Below are positions 25,794 to 35,672 of a stretch of 64,000 bases of DNA, piece by piece. Source of the stretch: Shewanella khirikhana (lineage in GTDB: Bacteria; Pseudomonadota; Gammaproteobacteria; Enterobacterales; Shewanellaceae); contig NZ_CP020373.1 in assembly GCF_003957745.1 (NCBI RefSeq), positions 558,001-622,000 of the forward strand, read 5' to 3'. Positions within the stretch are counted from its first letter, which is position 1. Each line of letters begins with the position of its first letter. Below the pieces are notes generated by a model. The model had not been told where the DNA came from. It searched no databases and worked only from the letters and a program-made list of their open reading frames with translations. A program made the translations under genes and the position numbers.

Positions 25794-25938
25794 GACACTG
25801 AATACCTGTAACTATGCCCTTTCGGCATAAGGCACCGCCTGAAGGCCCGGCCATAATTATTCAAACAATCCGCCAACCTCAAGGCGTTGCCCTGGACATT
25901 ATTTCTGTTTCATTTGAATTACGTCTCGGAGAACAACT

Positions 25939-26712
25939 ATGAGCGATCTTAAAAAAGCAGCCCAGCGTGCCATTGAGTTGATGGACCTCACTACGCTGAA
26001 CGATGACGACACTGCAGAGAAAGTCATCGAGCTTTGCAAAAAGGCCGTCACCCCAGCAGGTCACACTGCCGCTATCTGTATCTATCCCCGTTTTATTCCT
26101 ATCGCACGCAAGACGCTGATTGAGCTTGATGCCGATGATATCCAGATTGCCACTGTGACTAACTTCCCCCACGGTAACGACGACATCGCCATTGCTGTGC
26201 TCGAAACCCGCGCCGCCGTAGCTTACGGTGCCGATGAAGTGGACGTGGTATTCCCATACCGTGCGCTGATGGAAGGCAACGAAACTGTCGGTTTTGAACT
26301 GGTGAAAGCCTGTAAAGAAGCTTGCGGTGACGATGTACTTTTGAAAGTCATCATCGAGTCCGGCGAGCTGAAAGACCCAGCCCTTATCCGCAAGGCCTCT
26401 GAAATCTCTATCGATGCCGGCGCTGACTTTATCAAGACTTCTACCGGTAAAGTGCCTGTGAACGCCACCCTGGAAGCAGCTGAAATTATGCTGACCGTGA
26501 TTGCCGAAAAGAACCGCGAAGTAGGCTTCAAGCCTGCCGGTGGCGTGCGTGATGCCGCTGCTGCCGCCGAGTTCCTGGGCACCGCTGCACGCATTCTGGG
26601 TGAAGATTGGGTGACTCCACGTACCTTCCGCTTCGGTGCTTCCAGTCTGCTTAGCAGTCTGCTGCACACCCTGGAGCTGGCAGAAGCACCAAAAGGCGCC
26701 CAAGGCTACTAA
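25939..26712 (+). CDS. deoC: Deoxyribose-phosphate aldolase
   Basis: 257 residues. Class I aldolase that splits 2-deoxyribose-5-phosphate into glyceraldehyde-3-phosphate and acetaldehyde. The Schiff-base lysine is Lys166 in DFIKTSTGK. KVIIESGEL and GFKPAGGVRD carry the supporting active-site residues. GGAG lies about 8 bases upstream of the ATG. First gene of deoCABD; deoA follows after 146 bases. Confidence 0.97.
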   Translation: MSDLKKAAQRAIELMDLTTLNDDDTAEKVIELCKKAVTPAGHTAAICIYPRFIPIARKTLIELDADDIQIATVTNFPHGNDDIAIAVLETRAAVAYGADEVDVVFPYRALMEGNETVGFELVKACKEACGDDVLLKVIIESGELKDPALIRKASEISIDAGADFIKTSTGKVPVNATLEAAEIMLTVIAEKNREVGFKPAGGVRDAAAAAEFLGTAARILGEDWVTPRTFRFGASSLLSSLLHTLELAEAPKGAQGY

Positions 26713-26858
26713 GCCCTGGTCTGAATTGTGATCCGCGTCGAAACGGTCAGCTTCATCTTTGGCTAATATGAGCCTGTAATATTTTTACAGTTTCGGCGTT
26801 CCAGAGGACGAATCGTCGGTGGAAACTGAAAGCCACCGACATTCTTGGAGACAGCAGT

Positions 26859-28190
26859 ATGTTTCTGGCACAAGAGATTATTCGCAAAAAACGCAACGGT
26901 GATGCCCTCAGCAAGGAAGAAATTCAATTCTTCGTGAAAGGGATTACCGATGGCAGCGTATCCGAAGGACAGATTGCCGCGCTGGGTATGGCGGTGTATT
27001 TCAATGATATGACCATGGACGAGCGCATTGCGCTGACCACGTCCATGCGTGATTCCGGCACAGTGCTCAACTGGGACAGCCTTGGCCTCAATGGCCCGGT
27101 TATCGACAAGCACAGCACCGGCGGTGTTGGCGATGTGATTTCGCTGATGCTTGGCCCCATGGCGGCCGCCTGTGGCGGTTATGTACCTATGATTTCAGGC
27201 CGAGGTCTGGGTCATACCGGTGGCACCCTGGATAAGTTTGATGCCATTCCAGGCTACCAAACTGAGCCTTCAAGCGAGCTGTTCCGTAAGGTCGTGAAAG
27301 AAGCTGGCGTGGCCATTATTGGTCAAACCGGCGATCTGGTACCTGCCGACAAGCGCTTCTATTCGATTCGTGACAACACTGCCACTGTCGAGTCCATCTC
27401 TCTTATCACTGCATCGATTCTGTCGAAGAAATTGGCCGCAGGCCTGGATGCGCTGGCGATGGACGTGAAAGTGGGCAGCGGCGCCTTTATGCCGACCTAT
27501 GAAGCCTCACTGGAACTGGCCCGCTCTATTACCGCCGTTGCCAATGGCGCCGGCACCAAGACCACTGCACTGCTCACCGACATGAATCAGGTGCTGGCTT
27601 CCTGCGCCGGTAATGCGCTGGAAGTGAAAGAAGCGGTCGACTTTTTGACCGGCAAGTACCGTAACCCAAGACTCTATGAAGTCACCATGGGCCTGTGCGC
27701 CGAGATGCTGGTGCTCGGTGGTCTGGCTGCCAATGAAGCCGAGGCCCGCGCCAAGCTCAATGCGGTACTGGATAACGGCCGCGCCGCCGAGATCTTCGGC
27801 AAGATGGTGTCTGGTCTGGGTGGTCCTGCCGACTTTGTGGAAAGCTACGACAAGTATCTGCCGCAGGCGGCAATAGTACGCCCGGTTTATGCAGAACGTG
27901 AAGGCTTTGCCTATAGTATGGTGACCCGTGAACTGGGCCTCGCCGTAGTGACTCTGGGCGGCGGTCGTCGCAAGCCTGGTGATGCGCTGGATTACAGCGT
28001 GGGCTTGTCCAATGTGTGTGCATTGGGCCAGGCCATCGACAAGGCGACACCGCTGGCCGTAATTCATGCTCAGTCGGAAGATGCCTTCGAAGAAGCGGCT
28101 CGTGCCGTTCGAAGCGCTATCGAGATTGCCGACAAGCAACCCGAGAAAACACCTGAGATCTATCAGTACGTACGCGCTGAAGATCTGTAA
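26859..28190 (+). CDS. deoA: Thymidine phosphorylase
   Basis: 443 residues. Converts thymidine plus phosphate to thymine and deoxyribose-1-phosphate. The family signature is KHSTGGVGDVISLMLGP with SGRGLGHTGGTLDK; SIRDNTATVESISLITASILSKK follows. A TTGGAGA ribosome site precedes the ATG. deoB starts 12 bases after the stop, consistent with one operon. Confidence 0.97.
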   Translation: MFLAQEIIRKKRNGDALSKEEIQFFVKGITDGSVSEGQIAALGMAVYFNDMTMDERIALTTSMRDSGTVLNWDSLGLNGPVIDKHSTGGVGDVISLMLGPMAAACGGYVPMISGRGLGHTGGTLDKFDAIPGYQTEPSSELFRKVVKEAGVAIIGQTGDLVPADKRFYSIRDNTATVESISLITASILSKKLAAGLDALAMDVKVGSGAFMPTYEASLELARSITAVANGAGTKTTALLTDMNQVLASCAGNALEVKEAVDFLTGKYRNPRLYEVTMGLCAEMLVLGGLAANEAEARAKLNAVLDNGRAAEIFGKMVSGLGGPADFVESYDKYLPQAAIVRPVYAEREGFAYSMVTRELGLAVVTLGGGRRKPGDALDYSVGLSNVCALGQAIDKATPLAVIHAQSEDAFEEAARAVRSAIEIADKQPEKTPEIYQYVRAEDL

Positions 28191-28202
28191 GGGGAACAAG
28201 TT

Positions 28203-29429
28203 ATGAAACGTACCATTATTCTGATGCTGGACTCCTTCGGCATTGGTGCCGCAGACGATGCCGACAAGTTCGGTGACGTGGGTTCCAACACCTTTGGTCA
28301 TATCGCCAAGATGTGTGCCGAGGGCAAAGCCAACAACGGCCGTGACGGCGAACTCAAGCTGCCAAACTTAAGCCGTTTGGGGCTGGCCCATGCCGCCAAA
28401 GAAGCCACAGGCGCCTTCGCTGCCGGTTTTGGCGACAACGTCGATATCATTGGCGCCTACGGTCACTGCCAGGAGCTCAGCTCAGGTAAAGACACCCCTA
28501 GTGGTCACTGGGAAATGGCCGGTGTGCCCGTGCTGTTTGAGTGGGGCTATTTCAGCGACCACACCAATTCGTTCCCGAAAGAGCTGACCGACAAAATCCT
28601 GGAGCGTGCCGGTTTAACCGAGTATTTGGGTAACTGCCACGCTTCCGGCACCGCCATTCTGGAAGAGCTTGGCGTAGAGCACATGACAACCGGCAAGCCG
28701 ATTTTCTACACCTCTGCCGACAGCGTGTTCCAGATTGCCTGCCACGAAGAAAGCTTCGGGCTTGAGAACCTCTATCGCCTGTGTGAAATCGCCCGTGAAG
28801 AGCTGGAGCCATACAACATTGGCCGCGTGATTGCCCGTCCGTTTGTGGGTACTGGCCCAAGTGACTTTGCCCGTACCGGCAACCGTCGTGACTATGCGGT
28901 TGAGCCACCATCAAAAACCGTGCTGGATAAGCTCAAAGAAGCCGGCGGCGATGTGGTCAGTGTGGGTAAGATTTCCGATATTTACGCCCACTGCGGTATC
29001 ACCAAGAAGGTGAAGGCCTCAGGACTGGAAGACTTGTTCGATGCCACGCTTGAGCAAATCAAGCAGGCCGGTGACAACACTATCGTGTTCACCAACTTCG
29101 TGGACTTCGACTCCCACTATGGTCATCGCCGCGATGTATCCGGTTATGCCAAGGCGCTGGAATACTTCGACGCCCGTCTGCCTGAGTTGATGGCGCTGCT
29201 GGAAGAAGGCGATCTGCTGCTGCTGACCGCTGACCATGGCTGTGACCCAACCTGGCAGGGTACCGACCACACCCGCGAATTCGTGCCAGTACTGGCGTAT
29301 GGCGCTGGTCTCAATGCGGGTTCCCTCGGTAAGCGCGGTACTTTCGCCGATATTGGTCAGTCCATTGCCCACTACTTCGGATTAAGTCCGATGGAGTATG
29401 GCGAATCCTTCGTGCAAGCTGCAAAGTAA
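28203..29429 (+). CDS. deoB: Phosphopentomutase
   Basis: 408 residues. Interconverts (deoxy)ribose-1-phosphate and -5-phosphate, linking the phosphorylases to DeoC. An alkaline-phosphatase-superfamily metal site is seen in MLDSFGIGAADDAD, SSGKDTPSGHWEM (the Thr nucleophile region), and LTADHGCDPTWQGTDHTRE. An AAGGGGAA ribosome site is present. Confidence 0.97.
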   Translation: MKRTIILMLDSFGIGAADDADKFGDVGSNTFGHIAKMCAEGKANNGRDGELKLPNLSRLGLAHAAKEATGAFAAGFGDNVDIIGAYGHCQELSSGKDTPSGHWEMAGVPVLFEWGYFSDHTNSFPKELTDKILERAGLTEYLGNCHASGTAILEELGVEHMTTGKPIFYTSADSVFQIACHEESFGLENLYRLCEIAREELEPYNIGRVIARPFVGTGPSDFARTGNRRDYAVEPPSKTVLDKLKEAGGDVVSVGKISDIYAHCGITKKVKASGLEDLFDATLEQIKQAGDNTIVFTNFVDFDSHYGHRRDVSGYAKALEYFDARLPELMALLEEGDLLLLTADHGCDPTWQGTDHTREFVPVLAYGAGLNAGSLGKRGTFADIGQSIAHYFGLSPMEYGESFVQAAK

Positions 29430-29523
29430 GCACAGGGCTGAAAAAGTTTCGTTTTGGCGACTTCCTTTGAGTCGCCTATTATCAAAGACTTAAGTCTTAA
29501 ACAAAAATACAGGGGTTATACAG

Positions 29524-30234
29524 ATGGCTACACCACACATTAATGCCGTTGAAGGTGCATTTGCAGAAACCGTACTTTTCCCAGGCGATCCACTGCGTGC
29601 CAAGTACATTGCCGAAACCTTCCTCGAAAACGTTGAGCAGGTAACCGACGTTCGTAACATGCTGGGCTTCACCGGTACCTACAAAGGCAAGCGCATCTCA
29701 GTGATGGGCTCTGGCATGGGTATCCCAAGCTGCTCTATCTACGCCACTGAGCTGGTAAAAGATTACGGCGTGAAGAACCTCATCCGCGTAGGTACCTGTG
29801 GTGCCATCAGCACCGACGTTAAGGTGCGCGACGTGATCATCGGAATGGGTGCCTGTACCGATTCTCAGGTTAACCGTCTGCGTTTCAAAGGCCAGGACTT
29901 TGCCGCTATCGCCGACTACAGCCTGCTGAGCGCTGTGGTTGAGTCTGCCAAGACTCACGGAATCCAGACCCGCGTTGGTAACGTATTCTCTGCTGACCTG
30001 TTCTACACTCCAGATCCAGAAATGTTCGACGTAATGGAGAAAATGGGTGTTCTGGGCGTTGAGATGGAAGCCGCTGGTCTGTACGGTGTGGCTCACGAGT
30101 TCGGTGCCCGCGCTCTGTGTGTGGTAACTGTATCTGATCACATCCGTACCGGTGAAAAGACTACCTCTGATGAGCGTCAGACCACCTTCAACGACATGAT
30201 CATCATGACTCTGGATGCAGCTATCAATCTGTAA
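29524..30234 (+). CDS. deoD: Purine nucleoside phosphorylase DeoD
   Basis: 236 residues of the hexameric bacterial type. Splits purine (deoxy)nucleosides with phosphate. The phosphate/ribose site is in FPGDPLRAKYIAE and VGTCGAISTDV, GVEMEAAGLYGVA binds the nucleoside, and the catalytic Asp lies in VSDHIRTGEKT. Codon use is more biased than in deoA or deoB. A 94-base gap separates it from deoB; a separate promoter is possible. Confidence 0.97.
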   Translation: MATPHINAVEGAFAETVLFPGDPLRAKYIAETFLENVEQVTDVRNMLGFTGTYKGKRISVMGSGMGIPSCSIYATELVKDYGVKNLIRVGTCGAISTDVKVRDVIIGMGACTDSQVNRLRFKGQDFAAIADYSLLSAVVESAKTHGIQTRVGNVFSADLFYTPDPEMFDVMEKMGVLGVEMEAAGLYGVAHEFGARALCVVTVSDHIRTGEKTTSDERQTTFNDMIIMTLDAAINL

Positions 30235-30269
30235 TCCGGTACGCTGCGGCGGTTAAGCCGTGGTATTGA

Positions 30270-30296
30270 AAAAGGCTCCCTGGGGAGCCTTTTCTA
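30270..30296 (+). terminator. Rho-independent terminator after deoD
   Basis: GGCTCC/GGAGCC with a CTGG loop, flanked by A4 and T4, then CTATTTT. Confidence 0.88.
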
Positions 30297-30334
30297 TTTT
30301 ATGCACCCACAAGCGGTGCTAAGCCTGAGCCGGT

Positions 30335-31066
30335 TTATCCCTTTGTCTGCTGCGCGCTATCTTCATCCGCCGCGACATTATCCTGCTTATTCTCATCAGA
30401 CTCTGTACTTTTCTGCTGCGGTGGATCTTGCGCTGGCAGTTCGCCTGTCATAGTGGCCAGATGGCGCTTGGCACGGAACTTACGGCGGTCAAAATGGGCT
30501 CGTTTGAATGACATGGCGCGGGACAGCAACATGCCGATTAAGCCTGCTACCAGCAGCATGATTTGCTGCTGCTCCATATTGAGCTTGTGAACCTCTTCGA
30601 TTTCCGCCAAAAACAGCTTGGGATCGAGCCGCACTTCCACGTAACCGAGGTTCTTATCGTCCTGAATCACAGGTTCCACAAAGGGCGGGTAGGGGGCAAG
30701 CAGGGCTTTAAGCTCATCAGACTCAGGCTCCAGCCACTCTTCGGTCACGCTTTGGGCGAACGACAGCCGGGTGCCTTGCTCGCCATAAATTGCGGCCGAC
30801 ATCACCTTGGGATCTTCCACCAAAGCGGTTGCCAGCCACTGCAATTGTTCATCGTTCTGCAGCAGCAACGCCGGTGCGGCACCATAGGCCGTTTGCTGCA
30901 CCAACAATCTGGCCATCTTTTCCGTTTGGGACTTCAGAAGCTGCTGGCCTTGTAGTAGGCTTGACTGCCATAACTGAACAAGGCCGGCAAGCAGCGCCAA
31001 TGCGATGGCAATCTGCAGCAGTCGGCTGATTTTTTGGCTTTTCTTTAGCCCTTTAAGATACAACAC
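30335..31066 (-). CDS. ahpA: AhpA/YtjB (SMP-type) membrane protein
   Basis: 243 residues. N-terminal membrane segment (about 16-36), a periplasmic region of about 130 residues, a second membrane segment (about 166-184), and a polar Gln/Glu/Asp-rich cytosolic tail. The position divergent from serB and the architecture match E. coli YtjB/AhpA (formerly smp). No enzyme motif is visible and the function is poorly defined. The low-complexity tail (about 200-243) is typical of variable C termini. Confidence 0.8.
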   Translation of the reverse strand: MLYLKGLKKSQKISRLLQIAIALALLAGLVQLWQSSLLQGQQLLKSQTEKMARLLVQQTAYGAAPALLLQNDEQLQWLATALVEDPKVMSAAIYGEQGTRLSFAQSVTEEWLEPESDELKALLAPYPPFVEPVIQDDKNLGYVEVRLDPKLFLAEIEEVHKLNMEQQQIMLLVAGLIGMLLSRAMSFKRAHFDRRKFRAKRHLATMTGELPAQDPPQQKSTESDENKQDNVAADEDSAQQTKG

Positions 31067-31143
31067 CTTGACCCTTGTAGATGACCCTTTGCGCTAATCA
31101 TAAAGGATATGGCTCAAAGCGGATAGCCGGAGAAACCAAACCC

Positions 31144-32094
31144 ATGGAAAACACCCAAGCGAGCCTGCTGACTTCCCGCCTGCAAACCCTGGCCAGCAAC
31201 AGTGAAGGCCGGATTGCACTGTATCGGGAGGCAGACCATACCGCCGGGCGGCGTGTACGTTTGGTATGGCAGGATGCCGCACTGACAGACTCTGTGCTTG
31301 CCGCTATTGGCGGAAACTGTGTTTCCGTATGCACCCTCGAGCGCCAGAACGCGATGTTTGGCCTTGAAATTATCGGTGATGACACCGATAAACTCGCCGC
31401 GGTGTTTGCCGATATGCAGGGCGTTGAAAGCTTTGTGCTGCCACAGACTCTGGCGCGCCTCAATGTGCCTGGGCTGCTGGTGATGGACATGGATTCGACC
31501 GCCATCAAAATCGAGTGTATCGATGAGCTTGCCGCCATGGCCGGGGTGGGTGAAGCCGTGGCTGAAGTCACTGAGCGTGCCATGCAGGGCGAGCTTGATT
31601 TCGAGCAAAGCCTGCGTCAGCGGGTGGCCAAACTTGCCGGTGCCGATGCCGGAATTATCGATGACCTTTGTGCCCGACTGCCACTGATGGAAGGCCTGAC
31701 CGAGATGCTGGCCGAGCTTAAGTCCCATGGCTGGCGCCTCGCCGTGGCGTCCGGCGGCTTTACCCCCTTTGTGGGCCATCTTAAACAGACTCTTGGGCTG
31801 GACGCGGCCTTTGCCAATGAACTGGTGATTGCAGATGGAAAGCTTGTGGGCGAGGTAACAGGCACTGTGGTTGATGCCAACTTCAAGGCAGATGTGGTCA
31901 GTCGTCTCAGCGCCGAATACGGTATTGGCGATGGGCAGCGTCTCGCCATTGGCGATGGCGCCAATGACATCCCCATGGTGCAGCGGGCCGATTTTGGTAT
32001 CGCCTTCCATGCCAAACCCAAGTTGGCCGCAGCGGCCGATGCGGCCATCAAGGCGCTGGATTTACGGGTGCTGCCGTTCCTGCTCAGGGCCTGA
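31144..32094 (+). CDS. serB: Phosphoserine phosphatase
   Basis: 316 residues. Last step of serine biosynthesis. An N-terminal ACT-like regulatory region (about 1-105) precedes the HAD domain. HAD motif I is VMDMDSTAIKIE (Asp115 nucleophile, Asp117), motif II SGGFTPF, and motif III/IV GDGANDIPM. The ATG at 31144 has GGAGA 10 bases upstream; the frame open from 31081 has no ribosome site. Confidence 0.95.
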   Translation: MENTQASLLTSRLQTLASNSEGRIALYREADHTAGRRVRLVWQDAALTDSVLAAIGGNCVSVCTLERQNAMFGLEIIGDDTDKLAAVFADMQGVESFVLPQTLARLNVPGLLVMDMDSTAIKIECIDELAAMAGVGEAVAEVTERAMQGELDFEQSLRQRVAKLAGADAGIIDDLCARLPLMEGLTEMLAELKSHGWRLAVASGGFTPFVGHLKQTLGLDAAFANELVIADGKLVGEVTGTVVDANFKADVVSRLSAEYGIGDGQRLAIGDGANDIPMVQRADFGIAFHAKPKLAAAADAAIKALDLRVLPFLLRA

Positions 32095-32208
32095 TGCGGT
32101 TGCCCGCGGCTTTCGCAGTCGTGGGGTTTGAGTAATTACTCTTGAGTTTTGTCTGTGCTCTGGTTTAGCCTGATTGAATATTGGCCCAGGCACAGACCTT
32201 CTCACATC

Positions 32209-33183
32209 ATGACAGAGCCCCAGATTTCCCCTTCATCCAAGCCATTGCCGCAACAGGATATTGTGCAGCAATCGCTGTTTATTCCCTACCACGGCGGCCA
32301 GTTGCATTTGCGCCATATAGCGCCGGCTCAGCCGAATCCTTCGCGCTCCCCCGTGCTGATGCTGCACGGCGCCATGTCCAATGGTCGGGTGTTTTACAGC
32401 GACTCCGGCAGAGGTTTTGCCTGCTTTCTTGCCCGCAGTGGCTTTGAGGTTTACGTGCTCGATACCGCCGGTCGGGGCCTCAGTACTCCCAAGTTGTCAA
32501 AGGGCGTTGACCCGGGGCAGGGCAAGGTGATCCGCGAGCAATTACCGCTGACGCAGCAGTTTATTGCCAGACGACATCCCGGCGCGCCGGGCGTGCACTG
32601 GTGCGGTCATTCCTGGGGCGGCGTGCTGATGGCAAGCAGTCTGGTGCGCTATCCACAACTGGCAGCCGGAGTGCGGTCGCTGCTTACCTTTGGCAGCAAG
32701 CGCACTATCCGGGTCAGCTCCTTTAAGAAATGGGCCATGGTGGACATGTTCTGGAATCGTCTGGCACCGGCCATCGCCAAACATAAGGGCTTTTTGCCCG
32801 CCGATGCGCTGAAGTTGGGGATGGACAATGAAGGCCAGGCGTCGCTGAATGAGAGTATCGATTGGGTGCGTGGCGATTGGATAGACCATGATGACGGTTT
32901 TGACTATTCAAAGGCGGCCAAGGCCCATGGAATCCCCCCTGCCTGGTTTATTGCCGGTGCCCGCGATACAGTGCTTGGTAACCCCAGTGATGTAAAAGAC
33001 ATGATGGCAGAGTGCTGCGCGGCCGATGCGCGCTTTACCTTGCTGTCGCGGGCCAACGGTTACCGGCACGACTACGACCATGCCGGAATGCTGACCCATA
33101 TGGATGCCCCTTCAGACCATTTTGGCGCCGTGGCGGACTGGCTGCTGGGGTTTGATGTGGAAGGGTTACGGGGCGCTGTCTGA
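32209..33183 (+). CDS. Alpha/beta hydrolase
   Basis: 324 residues from the ATG at 32209; a TTG at 32149 in the same frame is possible and neither start has a clear ribosome site. The alpha/beta-hydrolase fold shows an oxyanion segment VLMLHGAMSNGRVF, nucleophile elbow CGHSWGG, acid in AGARDTVLG, and a late His region DYDHAGMLTH. The substrate is unknown. Its 3' end overlaps the convergent PilZ gene by 18 bases. Confidence 0.8.
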   Translation: MTEPQISPSSKPLPQQDIVQQSLFIPYHGGQLHLRHIAPAQPNPSRSPVLMLHGAMSNGRVFYSDSGRGFACFLARSGFEVYVLDTAGRGLSTPKLSKGVDPGQGKVIREQLPLTQQFIARRHPGAPGVHWCGHSWGGVLMASSLVRYPQLAAGVRSLLTFGSKRTIRVSSFKKWAMVDMFWNRLAPAIAKHKGFLPADALKLGMDNEGQASLNESIDWVRGDWIDHDDGFDYSKAAKAHGIPPAWFIAGARDTVLGNPSDVKDMMAECCAADARFTLLSRANGYRHDYDHAGMLTHMDAPSDHFGAVADWLLGFDVEGLRGAV

Positions 33184-35568
33184 GCCGCTCTGGCGCCACA
33201 GCGACGGGTATCTCAGGACCACTTCGTCACTGACATCCAACAGTTCACCCACGCCGACAATCCGCCACAGCTGCTCTTCGAGGGCTTTGGCCTTGTGCTG
33301 GGCATGCACATGAATGTACTCGAGTTCGCGGCGAATGGCGCTGTTATCGGGCTTTCCTGCCACGCCTCGGTACAGGCGCAGCGCCATAAATTTACCCAAC
33401 TGATTGCTTTGCCTGATAAACGCCAGCTGCGCGTCTGTGTCACCCACCTCGGCCACAGGTACGCATTTCAGCAAAATGCCGCCACGGGACTGACGGATCA
33501 CCTGCACAAAGAGTTCAGTTGAGGTCATTTCATCGTTGGGGCGCATGCCACGCATTGGCTCAAGAATGTCGCGCTTGAGTGCACCCTGTGCCAGCAGTGG
33601 CGCCAGGTTGTAGCTGTGGGACTCCTGGCTCAGGGCGGCAAACATATCGCTGATATCATTGCCCTGAACGCTGATCCCCAAGTGGCTGACCACCAGATTG
33701 CGGGCGGTCTTCTCGACAAAGAAGGGTACGCCGTAGAGCCGCCTCATCACCAAATTCTTCATGCCGTCGGCAAGATCTTTGATTTCGCTGTTGTTCTCAC
33801 TTAAGTGCTCGAGTTTTTCCCGGTTGTGCACTATGAGCTTATTCAGAAACTCCACCCCGGCATGAACCTCGTGGCCGACGATGGCGGCAAGGTGCAGCAC
33901 CATACCGTCTTTGCGGCTGCGTACCAGCCGGTAGGCCAGACCATCGAGGCGGGTCTTGCCTGCGATGGATTGCAGCTTGGGCAACGACAGGGTAACCGGT
34001 TTGCCTTCTTCCAGTGCGGCGGTGTTATCCAGAATGACCTGCAGGCCACGGCTGGAAATGTCGTGGCTGATGCCTTCGACCTTGTGGCCGCCCTGCTGGA
34101 TCTGCACCAGGGTCTTGAAGGCGTATCTGGCCTCGCGGCGCCGTTCGCTGAATTCCAGCGATACTGGCTTGATACCACTTTGGGGCAGTTTCTTTTGGCC
34201 GTATACCTTAAGCGCATTGGCGTTGGCATTGTTGTACCAGCTGCGATACTGGCTTCTGGCCTCTTCCTGAGTTAAGTCCATTAATTGCAGTACATGGCTG
34301 AAGCCGCTCAGCTGCTGCTCGGTCAGGGCCGAGTAGTTTTCGGCATCCCCCGGGATCACCGAACACTTGTAGCGTTTGCCGTGGTCAATGACTTCCATGC
34401 CAAGACGGAATACCCGCCAGCTTGGCTTGCTGGCACCAAAACCCAAAAACAGCTCCCGCTCATTGCGGTGCTTTAGTTCGGCAAGGGTGGCGGAATAAAA
34501 ATAGAGTTTGCCGTTGGCATTGTGGGTGAAGCTGAACAGCATCCTGTGGTCGGCATCGTCCGGGTGCTTGAGCGCCATGGCGAGGCGGCCTGCGGTAAGC
34601 ATACCTTCGAGTTGATTGACGTCGTTCTCATCGAGGAAGTAATGCAAAATTCCTTGATTATCAGGGCTTAGCAGCATGTGGCTGAGCTTTGGCCGTTCGC
34701 CGCGTGAGTCGACAAACAGCGGCAGGTGCGGGAAGTGGGGCAGATAGTGACGTTCAAACCCCAGACCCGTTGCCGTCACCAGCACGTCGTTGATGTCTAC
34801 CTTGTAGCGGAACTTATAGCCGCGAATGAGGTTGGTGAGCATCTCGGTGAGGCCGTCGGAGCCGCCCACGCGCTTAAGCCGCATCCAGGTAAACTCGCCA
34901 TTGCCCTCGGCATTGACGATTTGATACTCCACCCCGCGCTGCAAATCTTCGTAATAGAATTCCTGACTGAGTTCAGTGAGCTTTACCTTGAGCGGCAAGT
35001 CCAGTGAAAACGGGTGCCGTGCGGGCAGACGAATTCGGGCGCCGCCCACCGAGAGATCGGCGGTGATCCCGGCCACTTCCTCCCGCCCCGGCTGAGATAC
35101 CAGAATTTTCATGGCGTAGTTCATCCGCTCTTCGGTGCGGCTGAAGTAATTACCAAGCACCACGCCGGGAACACTGAATGGCTGGCTCTCGTTGTCGCTT
35201 GTCTGGTTGGGGGTTTCTCTGGCCTTCAGTCGGCGGCGCTTGTGGGCATCCATCACCTCTTCATACACACCCATGGTGTACTTTCCCTGATACAGGGCGA
35301 GGGATTGTTCGAAGGCATTTTTGGCCGGTTCATCGAGGAAATGGGTTTGTTTGCCTATGATAATTTCTTCACAGGGCAGTTCAGATTTGTCGCGTAAGTC
35401 GATGATTCGGGTGCAGTCGGCGCCGAGGCGGCTCAGCTCCATTTTCAGCAAAAAGCGGGTGGAATTGGATTCCCCCTCGGTGAGATGCTCAAACACCTGG
35501 GAAAAGTTCGGTTCCATCATCAGGGGCTTAAGCTGTTCTATCAGTGCTGAATGTTCGGTCAGGCTCAT
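33166..35568 (-). CDS. Large protein with two PilZ c-di-GMP-binding domains
   Basis: 800 residues. The first PilZ motif pair is RTEER at 144-148 with DLSVGG from 171. The second is RREAR at 477-481 with DISSRG from 503. Both keep the RxxxR and DxSxxG residues that bind c-di-GMP. The remaining about 550 residues have no domain I recognise; no membrane segments are obvious. I start at MSLTEH (35568); the frame open to 35649 adds 27 residues without support. It is divergent from radA and overlaps the neighbouring hydrolase tail to tail. Confidence 0.85.
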   Translation of the reverse strand: MSLTEHSALIEQLKPLMMEPNFSQVFEHLTEGESNSTRFLLKMELSRLGADCTRIIDLRDKSELPCEEIIIGKQTHFLDEPAKNAFEQSLALYQGKYTMGVYEEVMDAHKRRRLKARETPNQTSDNESQPFSVPGVVLGNYFSRTEERMNYAMKILVSQPGREEVAGITADLSVGGARIRLPARHPFSLDLPLKVKLTELSQEFYYEDLQRGVEYQIVNAEGNGEFTWMRLKRVGGSDGLTEMLTNLIRGYKFRYKVDINDVLVTATGLGFERHYLPHFPHLPLFVDSRGERPKLSHMLLSPDNQGILHYFLDENDVNQLEGMLTAGRLAMALKHPDDADHRMLFSFTHNANGKLYFYSATLAELKHRNERELFLGFGASKPSWRVFRLGMEVIDHGKRYKCSVIPGDAENYSALTEQQLSGFSHVLQLMDLTQEEARSQYRSWYNNANANALKVYGQKKLPQSGIKPVSLEFSERRREARYAFKTLVQIQQGGHKVEGISHDISSRGLQVILDNTAALEEGKPVTLSLPKLQSIAGKTRLDGLAYRLVRSRKDGMVLHLAAIVGHEVHAGVEFLNKLIVHNREKLEHLSENNSEIKDLADGMKNLVMRRLYGVPFFVEKTARNLVVSHLGISVQGNDISDMFAALSQESHSYNLAPLLAQGALKRDILEPMRGMRPNDEMTSTELFVQVIRQSRGGILLKCVPVAEVGDTDAQLAFIRQSNQLGKFMALRLYRGVAGKPDNSAIRRELEYIHVHAQHKAKALEEQLWRIVGVGELLDVSDEVVLRYPSLWRQSGSDSAP

Positions 35569-35672
35569 GGAGTTTTGTCTTTTTGCCGTGCCAACGGAGA
35601 AAGGAATTGCTAGTCTATTGTCGGCCGTTTTTCTGGGAGCTTTACCCAATTTTATACGAAATTTAGAGAGTT

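Larger units (their letters stand above)
25592..25938. other. ompK-deoC intergenic region
   Basis: 347 bases without a gene. It holds a perfect 11-bp hairpin just after ompK (25601-25625, 3-base loop, no T-run), a GATAA/TTATC imperfect palindrome at 25781-25793 that could be a repressor operator, and a small TATGCC/GGCATA hairpin at 25813-25829. A CATAAT at 25852-25857 could be a deoC -10, but no good -35 is seen. Confidence 0.55.
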
